DNA of 52,471 nt, from assembly GCA_002734085.1 (NCBI GenBank), contig NVXV01000022.1, positions 1 through 52,471 of the forward strand, read 5' to 3'. The stretch is from Fluviicola sp. (GTDB lineage Bacteria > Bacteroidota > Bacteroidia > Flavobacteriales_D > Crocinitomicaceae). Of this stretch, positions 40,092 to 48,248 are shown piece after piece. The position numbers and the translations under genes are program-made. Numbering within the stretch: the first letter of the stretch is position 1; each line of letters starts with the position of its first letter. Under the pieces are notes generated by a model. The model searched no databases. It was given only the letters and a program-made list of their open reading frames with translations, and was not told the origin of the DNA.

Positions 40092-40980
40092 GTTTTCTTT
40101 TTGATTTGAAAGGAGCAATTAGCTGTTGAAAAAAACCGGGTGCGTAGTTTTCATCTTCGTCAAAACCAAGATCTATGTCACGACCATCATAAGGAATGTA
40201 GTTTGTTTTAAAAACATAATCCCATAGGCTTAGAGATATTCCGAAATTCATTCCGTAAGGGTGCGATTCTGGTAATTTTTTTGAATGATGCCAAATGTGC
40301 ATTTTTGGATTGTTTAAAATGTATTTCAATGGTCCATAATCCCAGCCGATGTTTGCGTGATTTAAATGTCCAATTGTAATCGCTATTGCATGAATAATGA
40401 AAGCTAGCTCCAAATGAAAACCGAAAATCATCGAAAGTGAAATATATTTAAAACTGTTGTAAATCAAAGTTTCTCCAAAATGATAACGTAAATGTGCTGC
40501 AAAACCCATCTCTTTAACGGAGTGATGCACCTTGTGAAATTCCCAGAGAAAGGGAACACGATGCAATAGATTGTGAATCCCCCATTGAACAAAGTCTGAA
40601 ATAATAAAGTAGATCACTAATTGCGAGCCCCAGTGTAGTGTTGACAAATCAAGTAAATGTCCACCGTCATAACCTATGGGTTCTAGCAGGTCAGTTAACA
40701 TTCGAATCGTAACGGTCGATAAGGCAATATAGAGAAGTAAGTTAAAAATAAAAAAGTTGAAAAACATATAAAAAGTATCTAGCCAAAAATCCTTACGGAA
40801 AGCCTTTTGTTTTATTCTCCAGGGAAAAACGAGTTCAAGCCCCCAAACTACTAGAGAAATAATGATTAGAAAGTAAAAGAAGTTAAACTCACCTTTACTA
40901 AATGGCGTTGCTATTGTTTTCCAAAGGTATTTCGCATAGGATTGATACGCGTCAACAAATATATCGAGGTATTCGTTCAT
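40078..40980 (-). CDS. Fatty acid hydroxylase / sterol desaturase superfamily membrane protein (second copy)
   Basis: The 300-residue protein has several TM helices and the di-iron histidine boxes HNLLH, HKVHH, HLNHANIGWDYG and HIWHH, in the same order as the copy at 15502-16449. The surrounding text (FLWEFHKVHHS, MGFAAHLRYHFGE) also matches the superfamily. Substrate is unknown. The -7 box lies 21 nt before the ATG. A two-TM small protein is coupled to it downstream. Confidence 0.9.
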   Translation of the reverse strand: MNEYLDIFVDAYQSYAKYLWKTIATPFSKGEFNFFYFLIIISLVVWGLELVFPWRIKQKAFRKDFWLDTFYMFFNFFIFNLLLYIALSTVTIRMLTDLLEPIGYDGGHLLDLSTLHWGSQLVIYFIISDFVQWGIHNLLHRVPFLWEFHKVHHSVKEMGFAAHLRYHFGETLIYNSFKYISLSMIFGFHLELAFIIHAIAITIGHLNHANIGWDYGPLKYILNNPKMHIWHHSKKLPESHPYGMNFGISLSLWDYVFKTNYIPYDGRDIDLGFDEDENYAPGFFQQLIAPFKSKRKHEKQ

Positions 40981-41001
40981 TGAGGTAACTTAATTTGATA
41001 G

Positions 41002-41009
41002 CAAAGATA
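41002..41009 (-). promoter_or_regulatory. Putative -7 box TATCTTTG for the hydroxylase gene
   Basis: TATCTTTG on the minus strand lies 21 nt before the ATG at 40980. Confidence 0.55.
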
Positions 41010-41050
41010 CAAGAAACTGAACTGTATAATTGTAACAGAAGTTGCATAAA

Positions 41051-41084
41051 CAAAAAAATCGCTTGCGAACAAACACAAGCGATT
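41051..41084 (-). terminator. Intrinsic terminator of the SPFH operon
   Basis: Stem AATCGCTTG / CAAGCGATT (41057-41065 and 41076-41084) with a 10-nt loop, followed on the minus strand by seven T residues. It begins 23 nt after the SPFH stop. Confidence 0.85.
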
Positions 41085-41106
41085 TAGTAATATTATTTTA
41101 GTCTTA

Positions 41107-41946
41107 TTAGTTTGACTTTAAGATACTAATTGATTTGTCACCAAATACATTATTACTTCCGTAAGGAGAACCTACACCATCCCATTTTTCCCATTTTTTC
41201 AATTCAATGTATTGTGGGTTACGCGCAATTTGTTCAGCTTCTAATCGAATTGCTTCAGATTTAAATTTTGCAGAAACGATTAATGCAGAATCTCCTCTTG
41301 CTTTTTCAATTTTAGCATTCGCCAAGTATTCTTGTTCAAGCTGCTTCTCTTTTGCTGTAAGGTTTCTTTGCTTTTGTGTTTCTTTTTCTTCAATTTGCTT
41401 TGCAATACTAGGAGGTAAGTTAACATCTGCTATTTCCACGTAGTTTAAGTTAAGGAAATTGCCGTCGAAATCACTTTCTAAGATTGCTTCGATTTCACCT
41501 TCAAGTGCTTCACGTTTTGAACTATATACTTGTTCGTAAGTATACCTGCCAATTACATCTTTAATTGCACCTCTGGCTTTATCATCAATAAATATTGTGT
41601 AATTCTCACGATGTTTTACGTGGATCTTTGCAACATTATTTGCTTCTATATTGTAATTCACAGAGACAACTAACGTTACATCTGTACCGTTAATATCCAT
41701 CACCTGTTGATTGTACTGCTTTGATTTGTTTACTATTTCATAAGTAATCATGCTGTTCCACGGGAGAATAAAATAAGTCCCCTCTTGATAAATATCATTC
41801 TCATCAATACTTGGGCTGTTATAAGGTCTAAATACAAAACCTTGCTCACCAGGCTTTACATCTACCCACGACGTTAAAAATATAAATAAACCAATCAGAA
41901 TTACTGCTCCGATTGCAACATACCTTACCATTTGTTTAGTTTCCAT
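41107..41946 (-). CDS. SPFH/Band 7 (prohibitin-like) membrane protein
   Basis: SPFH proteins form oligomeric rings in membranes and are linked to protease control and lipid domains. The 279-residue protein has one N-terminal transmembrane helix (9-27), the entry VDVKPGEQGFVFRPY, a Band 7 domain (about 35-200) and a helical C-terminal part rich in E, K and Q (IEEKETQKQRNLTAKEKQ). No FtsH gene is present. The short upstream gene overlaps its start by 11 bp, and a strong terminator follows. Confidence 0.9.
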   Translation of the reverse strand: METKQMVRYVAIGAVILIGLFIFLTSWVDVKPGEQGFVFRPYNSPSIDENDIYQEGTYFILPWNSMITYEIVNKSKQYNQQVMDINGTDVTLVVSVNYNIEANNVAKIHVKHRENYTIFIDDKARGAIKDVIGRYTYEQVYSSKREALEGEIEAILESDFDGNFLNLNYVEIADVNLPPSIAKQIEEKETQKQRNLTAKEKQLEQEYLANAKIEKARGDSALIVSAKFKSEAIRLEAEQIARNPQYIELKKWEKWDGVGSPYGSNNVFGDKSISILKSN

Positions 41947-42136
41947 ATCTGTCTTTTTTACCTTTTTTGACGATGTAATCGACTGTTAAATATATAATTG
42001 AAATAAGTGCTATCAAAACAAGCACCTTTATGAATGGAGGTGTTTTAAGTAAATAACGTACAGAGACATATATAGATCCACCTACAATTATGGCGCCTAT
42101 AATAATTCTGAATATCTGCCTTTGTTTTGTATTCAT
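41936..42136 (-). CDS. Small two-TM protein coupled to the SPFH gene
   Basis: The 66-residue protein has two transmembrane helices (about 8-26 and 34-52) and basic ends. The ATG at 42136 is preferred over the in-frame GTG at 42142. It overlaps the SPFH gene by 11 bp, suggesting that the two are made in balance and may form a complex; that is inference. No family is recognised. Confidence 0.7.
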   Translation of the reverse strand: MNTKQRQIFRIIIGAIIVGGSIYVSVRYLLKTPPFIKVLVLIALISIIYLTVDYIVKKGKKDRYGN

Positions 42137-42157
42137 TTTCACCTCAATTATTTAGGG

Positions 42158-42165
42158 CAAATGTA
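42158..42165 (-). promoter_or_regulatory. Putative -7 box TACATTTG for the SPFH operon
   Basis: TACATTTG on the minus strand lies 21 nt before the ATG at 42136. Confidence 0.5.
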
Positions 42166-42205
42166 GTGAATTTAATATAGGTCACACTAGATAAACATCC
42201 TTTTC

Positions 42206-42919
42206 TCAAGAAAACAAGCCACCATTCAAGTTAATTGTTTGACCATTGATATAGTGTGCTTCATTTTGCATTAAAAACTCAATAGTTTTACAAATTACTT
42301 TGGGCTGACCTAACTCTTTTGCAGGAATCGTGTCTATTATTTGATCTTTTAATTCAGTTGGGATGTCACGAATCATCCCTTTGTCAAAATAACCTAAAGC
42401 AAGAGCATTCGTAGTAATATTAAAAGGGATAAGTTCTTTACTAAGTGTTTTAGTTAGTCCAATAATACCTGCTTTCGACGCTGCATAAGCAGAAGTTCCA
42501 ATCACACCAGTTTGAGCAACAACAGAAGTTATATTAATAATTCTTCCCCAATTGTTTTTTCGCATTAAAGGAATAGTATGTTGGGTAAGTTTAAATGGAG
42601 CAGTTAGATTTAAAGCTATGGTTTCATCCCAATCTTCGGTATTTGTTTTCCATGAAATACTACTTTTTGAAATACCTGCATTGTTAATCAAAACATCAAT
42701 ATGACCAACAGAATTAGTTATTTCATCAAACATCATCTTGATTTCTGCTGTGTCAGTTAAGTCTGCTTTAACATGAGTTACAAGGTTGTTTTCTTCCAAA
42801 TTAATTGGATTTTCATTACGATGAAGGATTAGTTGATGACCCAATTGTAAGAAATGCTTTGCTATAGCTTCTCCAAGTCCTCCAGATGCACCTGTTATGA
42901 ATATTATTTTTTTGTCCAT
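42206..42919 (-). CDS. Short-chain dehydrogenase/reductase (FabG-like)
   Basis: Classical SDRs reduce carbonyls with NAD(P)H. The 237-residue protein shows the dinucleotide motif TGASGGLGEAIA, the segment LINNAGISKSS, the active-site serine near NITSVVAQTG, and the Y-x3-K pair in SAYAASKAGIIGLTK. The C-terminus INGQTINLNGG is typical of FabG-type 3-oxoacyl-ACP reductases. It is the last gene of a three-gene operon with a FemAB-like protein and a polysaccharide deacetylase, overlapping the former by 16 bp. This context suggests a role in building an envelope lipid or glycan rather than general fatty acid synthesis. Confidence 0.88.
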   Translation of the reverse strand: MDKKIIFITGASGGLGEAIAKHFLQLGHQLILHRNENPINLEENNLVTHVKADLTDTAEIKMMFDEITNSVGHIDVLINNAGISKSSISWKTNTEDWDETIALNLTAPFKLTQHTIPLMRKNNWGRIINITSVVAQTGVIGTSAYAASKAGIIGLTKTLSKELIPFNITTNALALGYFDKGMIRDIPTELKDQIIDTIPAKELGQPKVICKTIEFLMQNEAHYINGQTINLNGGLFS

Positions 42920-43803
42920 TTTCTTAACTGTTGTAATGTTTTAAACCATAAGGGACCGTTTTCCCAGGAGTATTTAAAGTATACTTCATCTGATCCAGAA
43001 AATCTTGTATTGAAAAATCGTACCCCTTCAATTCTAGAACCACCAAAATCAAAGCTATAATTTTTTTCGAAAGTCGATGTGATTAATTTATTCATTGCTG
43101 CATACATTGCTCCTTGATTCATTGCCTCATCAGAACATGCGCCTTTGAGATATAATATGGTTTGTTCGCTTTGTATTGCTATAAGACCACCTTCAAGAGA
43201 ATGCCCATTCATAATGCCGAGAGTAATTAAACTGCCATCCAATTCGGCTTGTTTAACAAGATTATAAATGGATTTACTCTCATCAGTATTATAAAATTCT
43301 AGTTTGTCACTTAAAAGTGATACGATAAGTTTTGTTAAGTCTTCCCCATCCACGTTGTTTTTTAATCGAAGCGTGGATTTTTCAAATTTCTTAATGTTTC
43401 TTTTTGGGTTGTCCTTAAGTTTAAAATTTCTTTTAGTTAACACCTGATAGACAAGTGCCTCCTTGTCTTCAATATTAAGATAATCATCATCTAAATGATA
43501 AGTTCCACGGGGAAATCTCGATAATAGTTCTGATTGAAAATCATTCCAATCTATTTTATCAATGTTTCCTATTGGTCCCATGGCGCGATGGAAAAACGGG
43601 GGGTAAACGCATTCTATTCCAAGCTTTTTTGTATAAGCTACGGGTATGGCATAATTAAATCCGTCATCTACAAAAGCACACCAGTTTTCAGCTGTAGCAT
43701 CAATATAATAGGAAAAAGTAAAAATAGACGGAAACTTGGACTTTTGAACAAGTGTGTCCCAATCCTTTCTGTTAATTTTACTTTGATGTAACCACTTTCC
43801 CAT
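42904..43803 (-). CDS. FemAB-like / GNAT-fold acyltransferase
   Basis: The 299-residue protein resembles GNAT-fold proteins of the Acetyltransf_6 and FemAB group, which acylate or add amino acids to cell-wall or surface glycan precursors. The N-terminal half has IFTFSYYIDATAENWCAFV and the C-terminal half GHSLEGGLIAIQSEQTILYLKGACSDEAMNQGAMY, where the GxLIxxQ-x-YLKG pattern is typical. Its start shares the A of the upstream stop (TAATG). Whether the donor is aminoacyl-tRNA or acyl-CoA cannot be told. It is the middle gene of the deacetylase-FemAB-SDR operon. Confidence 0.78.
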   Translation of the reverse strand: MGKWLHQSKINRKDWDTLVQKSKFPSIFTFSYYIDATAENWCAFVDDGFNYAIPVAYTKKLGIECVYPPFFHRAMGPIGNIDKIDWNDFQSELLSRFPRGTYHLDDDYLNIEDKEALVYQVLTKRNFKLKDNPKRNIKKFEKSTLRLKNNVDGEDLTKLIVSLLSDKLEFYNTDESKSIYNLVKQAELDGSLITLGIMNGHSLEGGLIAIQSEQTILYLKGACSDEAMNQGAMYAAMNKLITSTFEKNYSFDFGGSRIEGVRFFNTRFSGSDEVYFKYSWENGPLWFKTLQQLRKWTKK

Positions 43804-44786
43804 TATGCCTCTTTCAACGTTAAAAAAGTATGTTTCTTTTTATTTTTGGCAATAAAGGTATCTAATTTCTCTAAAGAGTAGTGAGTCATGCTTTTAGGAT
43901 GTCCAATAATGACCAAGTCCGTTCTTCCTTTGGAGGCAAATTTCTTAGTGATTTCATTCAACTTTTGTGCGTAATACCCTTCGCAGCTTACATGGTCCCA
44001 TGTTTTCTTTTTTAATGAAGTATATTTCTTTCCAGGCTGTGAAATGAATTTGCCGTCACCAATCATTTTATGTCTGCTGGGTAGAAGTCGACCCAAGATG
44101 TACAATCTCCAAAAGAAAAGTGGATTATATTGATAACCTCCAATAGGTAGCTCTAAGAAAGAACCGTCATTGTCTTCAACACAGATATCATCTTCAAATG
44201 TATATCTTCCTTTGTTTGGCGCTTTCTTAAAATCAAAATAATAATGTTTAGATTCCATTGTTGCACCATAAAAAACTGTTGAATCTTTCTTGATCCCATT
44301 CTCCTTAAACGCTTTCTTAAATCTAGAAAAAGGCTGTAAGCACCAACCTCCTGCACGATACCCTTCAACTTTTTCTCCTAAAAGATCCTCTAAAGCTCTT
44401 TTGTATCGTACTATTATTTCTGTGGCGGTTTCATCATCAAAATCTGCAAGTTTATAGTGTCCATCGATATCTATATTCCATTGTTGCCCATTAAACTCAG
44501 CAAAATCCCAGTGCGGATGAATATGTAATTGAAGGTCGTGACCAAGATTTTGTAGTTTCTTGATTTGACAAACAATGTTATTGTAATCTTCTGAAAGAGA
44601 TGTAAACTTTTTCGCTCCTTTTTCCAATTGAATGATATACCCAATATCAATAAAAAATGTATAGCGAACATTGTGCTTCTGAGCAATAGAAACTAACTTT
44701 TCTGTCGGTTCTAAGATACATTTCTCAAGGCTGCCAGTCGGCTTCCCAAAAAAAAGTTCGTAATCAAATGTGAGCAATAAATTCAT
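43803..44786 (-). CDS. Polysaccharide deacetylase-like protein (NodB fold)
   Basis: NodB-type deacetylases remove acetyl groups from amino sugars with a metal ion. The catalytic/metal segment TFDYE (6-10) and the metal-binding HIHPHW are visible, along with EGYRAGGWCLQPFSRFKKAF, and the C-terminal LVIIGHPKSMTHYSLEKL resembles the last NodB motif. The 327-residue protein has no signal peptide, so it may act on a cytoplasmic precursor. The -7 box sits 5 nt before the ATG, suggesting a leaderless mRNA. It opens the operon with the FemAB-like and SDR genes. Confidence 0.82.
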   Translation of the reverse strand: MNLLLTFDYELFFGKPTGSLEKCILEPTEKLVSIAQKHNVRYTFFIDIGYIIQLEKGAKKFTSLSEDYNNIVCQIKKLQNLGHDLQLHIHPHWDFAEFNGQQWNIDIDGHYKLADFDDETATEIIVRYKRALEDLLGEKVEGYRAGGWCLQPFSRFKKAFKENGIKKDSTVFYGATMESKHYYFDFKKAPNKGRYTFEDDICVEDNDGSFLELPIGGYQYNPLFFWRLYILGRLLPSRHKMIGDGKFISQPGKKYTSLKKKTWDHVSCEGYYAQKLNEITKKFASKGRTDLVIIGHPKSMTHYSLEKLDTFIAKNKKKHTFLTLKEA

Positions 44787-44791
44787 TGCTG

Positions 44792-44799
44792 CGAAGATA
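44792..44799 (-). promoter_or_regulatory. Putative -7 box TATCTTCG, leaderless position (deacetylase operon)
   Basis: TATCTTCG on the minus strand matches TAnnTTTG at seven of eight positions counting N, and only 5 nt separate it from the ATG at 44786. Confidence 0.42.
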
Positions 44800-44834
44800 G
44801 AAAAAGGAAATCAATCTTACTTGGATTGCTAAAA

Positions 44835-46904
44835 CTAATGAATCACTAATTTTTCTGCTTCTCCAGTGATTAAATTCTGAACAATGTAAATTCCAGTACC
44901 AACAAATTGAATTTGATTTGTGTTTTCTGCGTACTTGACAACCTGCCCTGCTAAATTCACAATATTGTAATCTCCTTTAGATGATGTATGAATTATATTA
45001 TTAGAATAATCATAATAGGTATTCCCAAAGTTGAAGTCAACTGCTCTAATTCCCTTGAGATAAGTTGTGCCGTCATAATCAATCGACTGTAATTTATAAT
45101 AATTAACTCCTTCTATGGGAGAAAAATGAACGTCGCTATAATAATTTGTTTGTGTCGTTGTCCCAGCACCTTGCATAGTTGATAAAGGGTTGAAATTATA
45201 ACCATCAGTACTATGAGAGAGAATAAAGTGACTGTTGTTTCTTTCTGATGCTGTCGACCAAGAGATTAAAGCATTGCTCTTGTCTTTTTCAACAATCATA
45301 AATAACAATTCAACAGGTAGTACAACTGGATCTAAAGTACATCCATTATTTCCTTGCTCAATCGCTGCGCCTCCATTAAAATTCCATTTTGCATAATCAC
45401 CGTCTGTTCCAGAATTTAGTGTACAATCGAATTCGTAGTCTATGGTATGCGTAGAACCATCCGTTGCAGTAATGGTAGTAGTTAAGTAACGAACACCGCC
45501 TGAACATCCGCTACTATTTACGAAGTTTCCACCCGAATTCCAATTAGCGTCAGTAGTGTAGATTACATAAATCGGTCCTGATCCACAGAAGTTGGCTAAA
45601 TCTAACCCGTCATTTGGACAAAACGCATCGTTAACTAGCATAAATGTAGAGTTCGGAGGGACTGTTGTGCCTGCAGCGTCAATAAATAATCCTGGACAAC
45701 TAGTTACTGTATTTAATGATGATGTTGTTGCACTATTTGAAACGATAGGATTAGAGTAGGTTGTTGTTGGAGAAGGGTTTGATCCGTAAGTAACTTCAAT
45801 ATTGGAAGTAGTCATGTCCACTGAATAATCTCCCGTATTCCCAAAAACAACTTCATTATCTCCTTCCCCGCACGTTGTATTACAAGAATTGATAATTAAA
45901 CTTGTCATGTGCGGTGGCTCTTGGAAACAAGGTCCTCCTGTAAGATTAATAGTTATGTCAACGCCATTATCTGAACCAATAGTATTGGGGTTGTCACTAA
46001 TTACTCTGATTCTGTATGTCGTTCCACTAGCTGTTCCAGAAGGAATTGTAATATTTATTGTTCCAGAAGGATCGGTACCACCTAAAACAATTGAACCGAT
46101 ATTTGTTGGGCTTGCAAAGCTACCAGTTGCATCTGAAAGTTGAGCTGTAAAGTTGTTTCCAGCAGCAAAAGTTCCAACTGAAGTAAAATCAACTGTTCCT
46201 GTATCGTCTGTTGAGCAATCAACGTTAAAAGTGAGAGGCGAGACGTTTGAAGTCGTAATCGTATTTGGAGCACCACATGACCCAGTTAACTCTAGATTAT
46301 CAAAAGCAATATCTTCGTCTCCTGAGTTTAGACTTATTTCAATGCGGATGTCAATCGTTGTACCAGTACCCGGAATGGCTTGAGTAAAGGTCGAGAAAGC
46401 ATCAGTTATTTCTGTACCATCTCCAACACCATTAAAATCAGTGTCGATGAATGGAGGAGTGTTAAAACCAGTCCCGTCATTGTGAATCCAGATTAAATTC
46501 TGTTCTGCACCACCATCGATGGAGTAGAAAATATGAACATAATCAGCGTTGTCCCAATCCTCACTTGTCCCATCATCATCTTCGGCTAAATCTATATTAA
46601 ACGATAGACTTGTACAGCCTGAAATACTGATATTTGACCATTCTATTGACTGAGGAGATGAACCCGCACAACCATCTATATCCTGTGCAGCAAAATAATC
46701 ACCTGTGCTTCCTATGAAGTTAGCCGGAATACCAGCATCATTTGTTAACGCAAAATAATCGGCTCCACTGTTGCATTCTGCAGTTGTCGTTGTGTATGCT
46801 CCAGATCCGCTTTCGAAATCTTCTGTAAAAAATTGTGATAACACAGAGTTCGAAAAGAGAGTATACATCCCTATAAAAACAAAAGAAATAAATCTAACGA
46901 ACAT
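44835..46904 (-). CDS. Large secreted T9SS cargo with C-terminal sorting domain
   Basis: The 689-residue protein begins with a signal peptide (about 1-23) and an early segment EDFESGSGAYTTTTAECNSGADYF that recalls jelly-roll carbohydrate-binding modules. Several beta-sandwich repeats follow, rich in T, S, D, N and G, with lamin-tail-like parts (VFGNTGDYSVDMTTSNIEV, around 350-370). The tail from about 545 is the classical VLPVELLFMIVEKDKSNALISW followed by the sorting domain that ends GTGIYIVQNLITGEAEKLVI. No catalytic domain is visible. It is a likely surface adhesin or structural protein. A 130-nt leader separates it from its -7 box. Confidence 0.85.
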   Translation of the reverse strand: MFVRFISFVFIGMYTLFSNSVLSQFFTEDFESGSGAYTTTTAECNSGADYFALTNDAGIPANFIGSTGDYFAAQDIDGCAGSSPQSIEWSNISISGCTSLSFNIDLAEDDDGTSEDWDNADYVHIFYSIDGGAEQNLIWIHNDGTGFNTPPFIDTDFNGVGDGTEITDAFSTFTQAIPGTGTTIDIRIEISLNSGDEDIAFDNLELTGSCGAPNTITTSNVSPLTFNVDCSTDDTGTVDFTSVGTFAAGNNFTAQLSDATGSFASPTNIGSIVLGGTDPSGTINITIPSGTASGTTYRIRVISDNPNTIGSDNGVDITINLTGGPCFQEPPHMTSLIINSCNTTCGEGDNEVVFGNTGDYSVDMTTSNIEVTYGSNPSPTTTYSNPIVSNSATTSSLNTVTSCPGLFIDAAGTTVPPNSTFMLVNDAFCPNDGLDLANFCGSGPIYVIYTTDANWNSGGNFVNSSGCSGGVRYLTTTITATDGSTHTIDYEFDCTLNSGTDGDYAKWNFNGGAAIEQGNNGCTLDPVVLPVELLFMIVEKDKSNALISWSTASERNNSHFILSHSTDGYNFNPLSTMQGAGTTTQTNYYSDVHFSPIEGVNYYKLQSIDYDGTTYLKGIRAVDFNFGNTYYDYSNNIIHTSSKGDYNIVNLAGQVVKYAENTNQIQFVGTGIYIVQNLITGEAEKLVIH

Positions 46905-47162
46905 TTTAGCACTTTTTAAAGTAGAATGAATTAAATATTCTTCATACTAACCTTAATCTTATCTTTCAATGGTTTCAGTGAACAAATTATGTTCCGTCAA
47001 GGATATCATTGAAAGACTTTCAAAACAAATTTACATCATTTTGTTCCTTTTTACAAAAACTAAATATTATCAAAGTATTAATAAGTATTAGAATTACTTG
47101 TCAACTCTTATAACTAGCTTCTCTTATTGTTGATAACTTAATTTATTGGGAGACATTAAACC
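46905..47162 (-). other. Long intergenic region and leader of the T9SS cargo gene
   Basis: This stretch has no gene. It contains a -7 box at 47026-47033 and a 10-bp inverted repeat (TCTTTCAATG at 46962-46971, CATTGAAAGA at 47007-47016) with 35 nt between the arms, which would lie in the 5' leader. Otherwise it is AT-rich with no other feature that I can see. Confidence 0.5.
47026..47033 (-). promoter_or_regulatory. Putative -7 box TAAATTTG for the T9SS cargo gene
   Basis: TAAATTTG on the minus strand lies about 121 nt upstream of the ATG at 46904, leaving a long leader with a possible hairpin. Confidence 0.42.
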
Positions 47163-47196
47163 AAAACGAGTCGACCAATATTGATCGACTCGTTTT
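47163..47196 (-). terminator. Palindromic terminator after the secreted GATase-like gene
   Basis: A 34-nt near-perfect palindrome (AAAACGAGTCGA ... TCGACTCGTTTT with one internal mismatch) lies 22 nt after the stop at 47219. Its A/T edges allow termination on either strand. Confidence 0.8.
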
Positions 47197-47218
47197 ATTG
47201 AACATCTACTATATATCT

Positions 47219-48130
47219 CTAGTTTGAAACGACTTCATCACCAAAGAACTCATAGTTTACCAACCAGGCGGCTGCATTTTTCACATATCTACCTGTTCCA
47301 GCCGTATCCCAATTAATGTAGAGGCGAGTAAACCCACCATCCAGAATAAGTCTTTTATTGTCTTTTTCATAAACTGCTGTTACAAGATTGCCTGCAGAAC
47401 CATAAATAATTGGAGTAAGGTCCTCATGATCATCTAAAGTGGCAATTGTAATTCCTTCATAGATATATTGCAAACCAGTCGTGATTAAATGATTTGGAGT
47501 TAAGCCTATTTTTTTTCCTCCTTTTTGAATGTCAACAGTCTGATTACCCATAGTATTTCCATTCATTTCTACGTCAATCAATGCTTTGGAAACAGCATTT
47601 GCATCACTATAAAACGGTTGGTTGTCACCCCAAATATAAACTCCTTTTCCGCTGTCGAAGAAAGATTTGATTACTGCAATATGCTCGTCATTTAATTTTC
47701 TTTGGCTACTAGAAATAACCCATAATTGACATGCCTTTTCTAGTGCCTTTTCTAATTCTTCTGGTGTTGGTGGGTTATTGATCCAACGATAAACGGAGAA
47801 TCCTTTTTGCTCAATTGCTTCTTTTGGTAGCTTAAAGTCAAACCCTTCTCCTGTATAGAGGTGCAATACAGCAACTGTTTGGCCTTCGAAAGCACCATCA
47901 ACAGCTAAATCATATTGGTTCCCATCTGGGTTTCCGTAGGTGTCTTTTGCTACTTCCTGTTCAACAACTTGAATTGTAGTTTCGCCCGTGTCGTCATCAA
48001 TTACTTCAACTTTGCGTTTTTCAACAATTTTGTTTTGTCCTGCACATTCGTTGTATTGTCCGAAAGTTAATGTTGTAAAGGTTAAACTTAACCCTAAAAT
48101 TAAACCGATTTTAAAATTTTTAGTTTTCAT
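47219..48130 (-). CDS. Secreted protein of unknown function, GATase-1-like fold
   Basis: The 303-residue protein has a signal peptide (cleavage near LTFGQY). The body reads VAVLHLYTGEGFDFKLPKEAIEQKGFSV and ACQLWVISSSQRKLNDEHIAVIKSFFDSGKGVYIWGDNQPF, a Rossmann-like pattern of strand, helix and G-x-Y-I-W-G turn like that of class I glutamine-amidotransferase-like or ThuA-like domains. The usual nucleophile Cys is not apparent at the turn. The C-terminal part has KRLILDGGFTRLYINW. I cannot give a function. The gene stands alone between two palindromic terminators. Confidence 0.75.
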   Translation of the reverse strand: MKTKNFKIGLILGLSLTFTTLTFGQYNECAGQNKIVEKRKVEVIDDDTGETTIQVVEQEVAKDTYGNPDGNQYDLAVDGAFEGQTVAVLHLYTGEGFDFKLPKEAIEQKGFSVYRWINNPPTPEELEKALEKACQLWVISSSQRKLNDEHIAVIKSFFDSGKGVYIWGDNQPFYSDANAVSKALIDVEMNGNTMGNQTVDIQKGGKKIGLTPNHLITTGLQYIYEGITIATLDDHEDLTPIIYGSAGNLVTAVYEKDNKRLILDGGFTRLYINWDTAGTGRYVKNAAAWLVNYEFFGDEVVSN

Positions 48131-48188
48131 AATTATTTATTTTTTGATCTTGTACAACTATGAATTTGATCGGTTCAAAAGGACATAA

Positions 48189-48222
48189 AAAAAACCATCC
48201 CGAACGTTCGGGATGGTTTTTT
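48189..48222. terminator. Palindromic bidirectional terminator (CCCGAACGTTCGGG core)
   Basis: A perfect 34-nt palindrome with ACCATCCCGAACGTTCGGGA core and runs of A and T at the edges. It lies 27 nt after the YceI lipoprotein stop (minus strand) and upstream of the secreted 303-residue gene. Confidence 0.85.
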
Positions 48223-48248
48223 AATTATAGTTATTAATATGAAAAATG

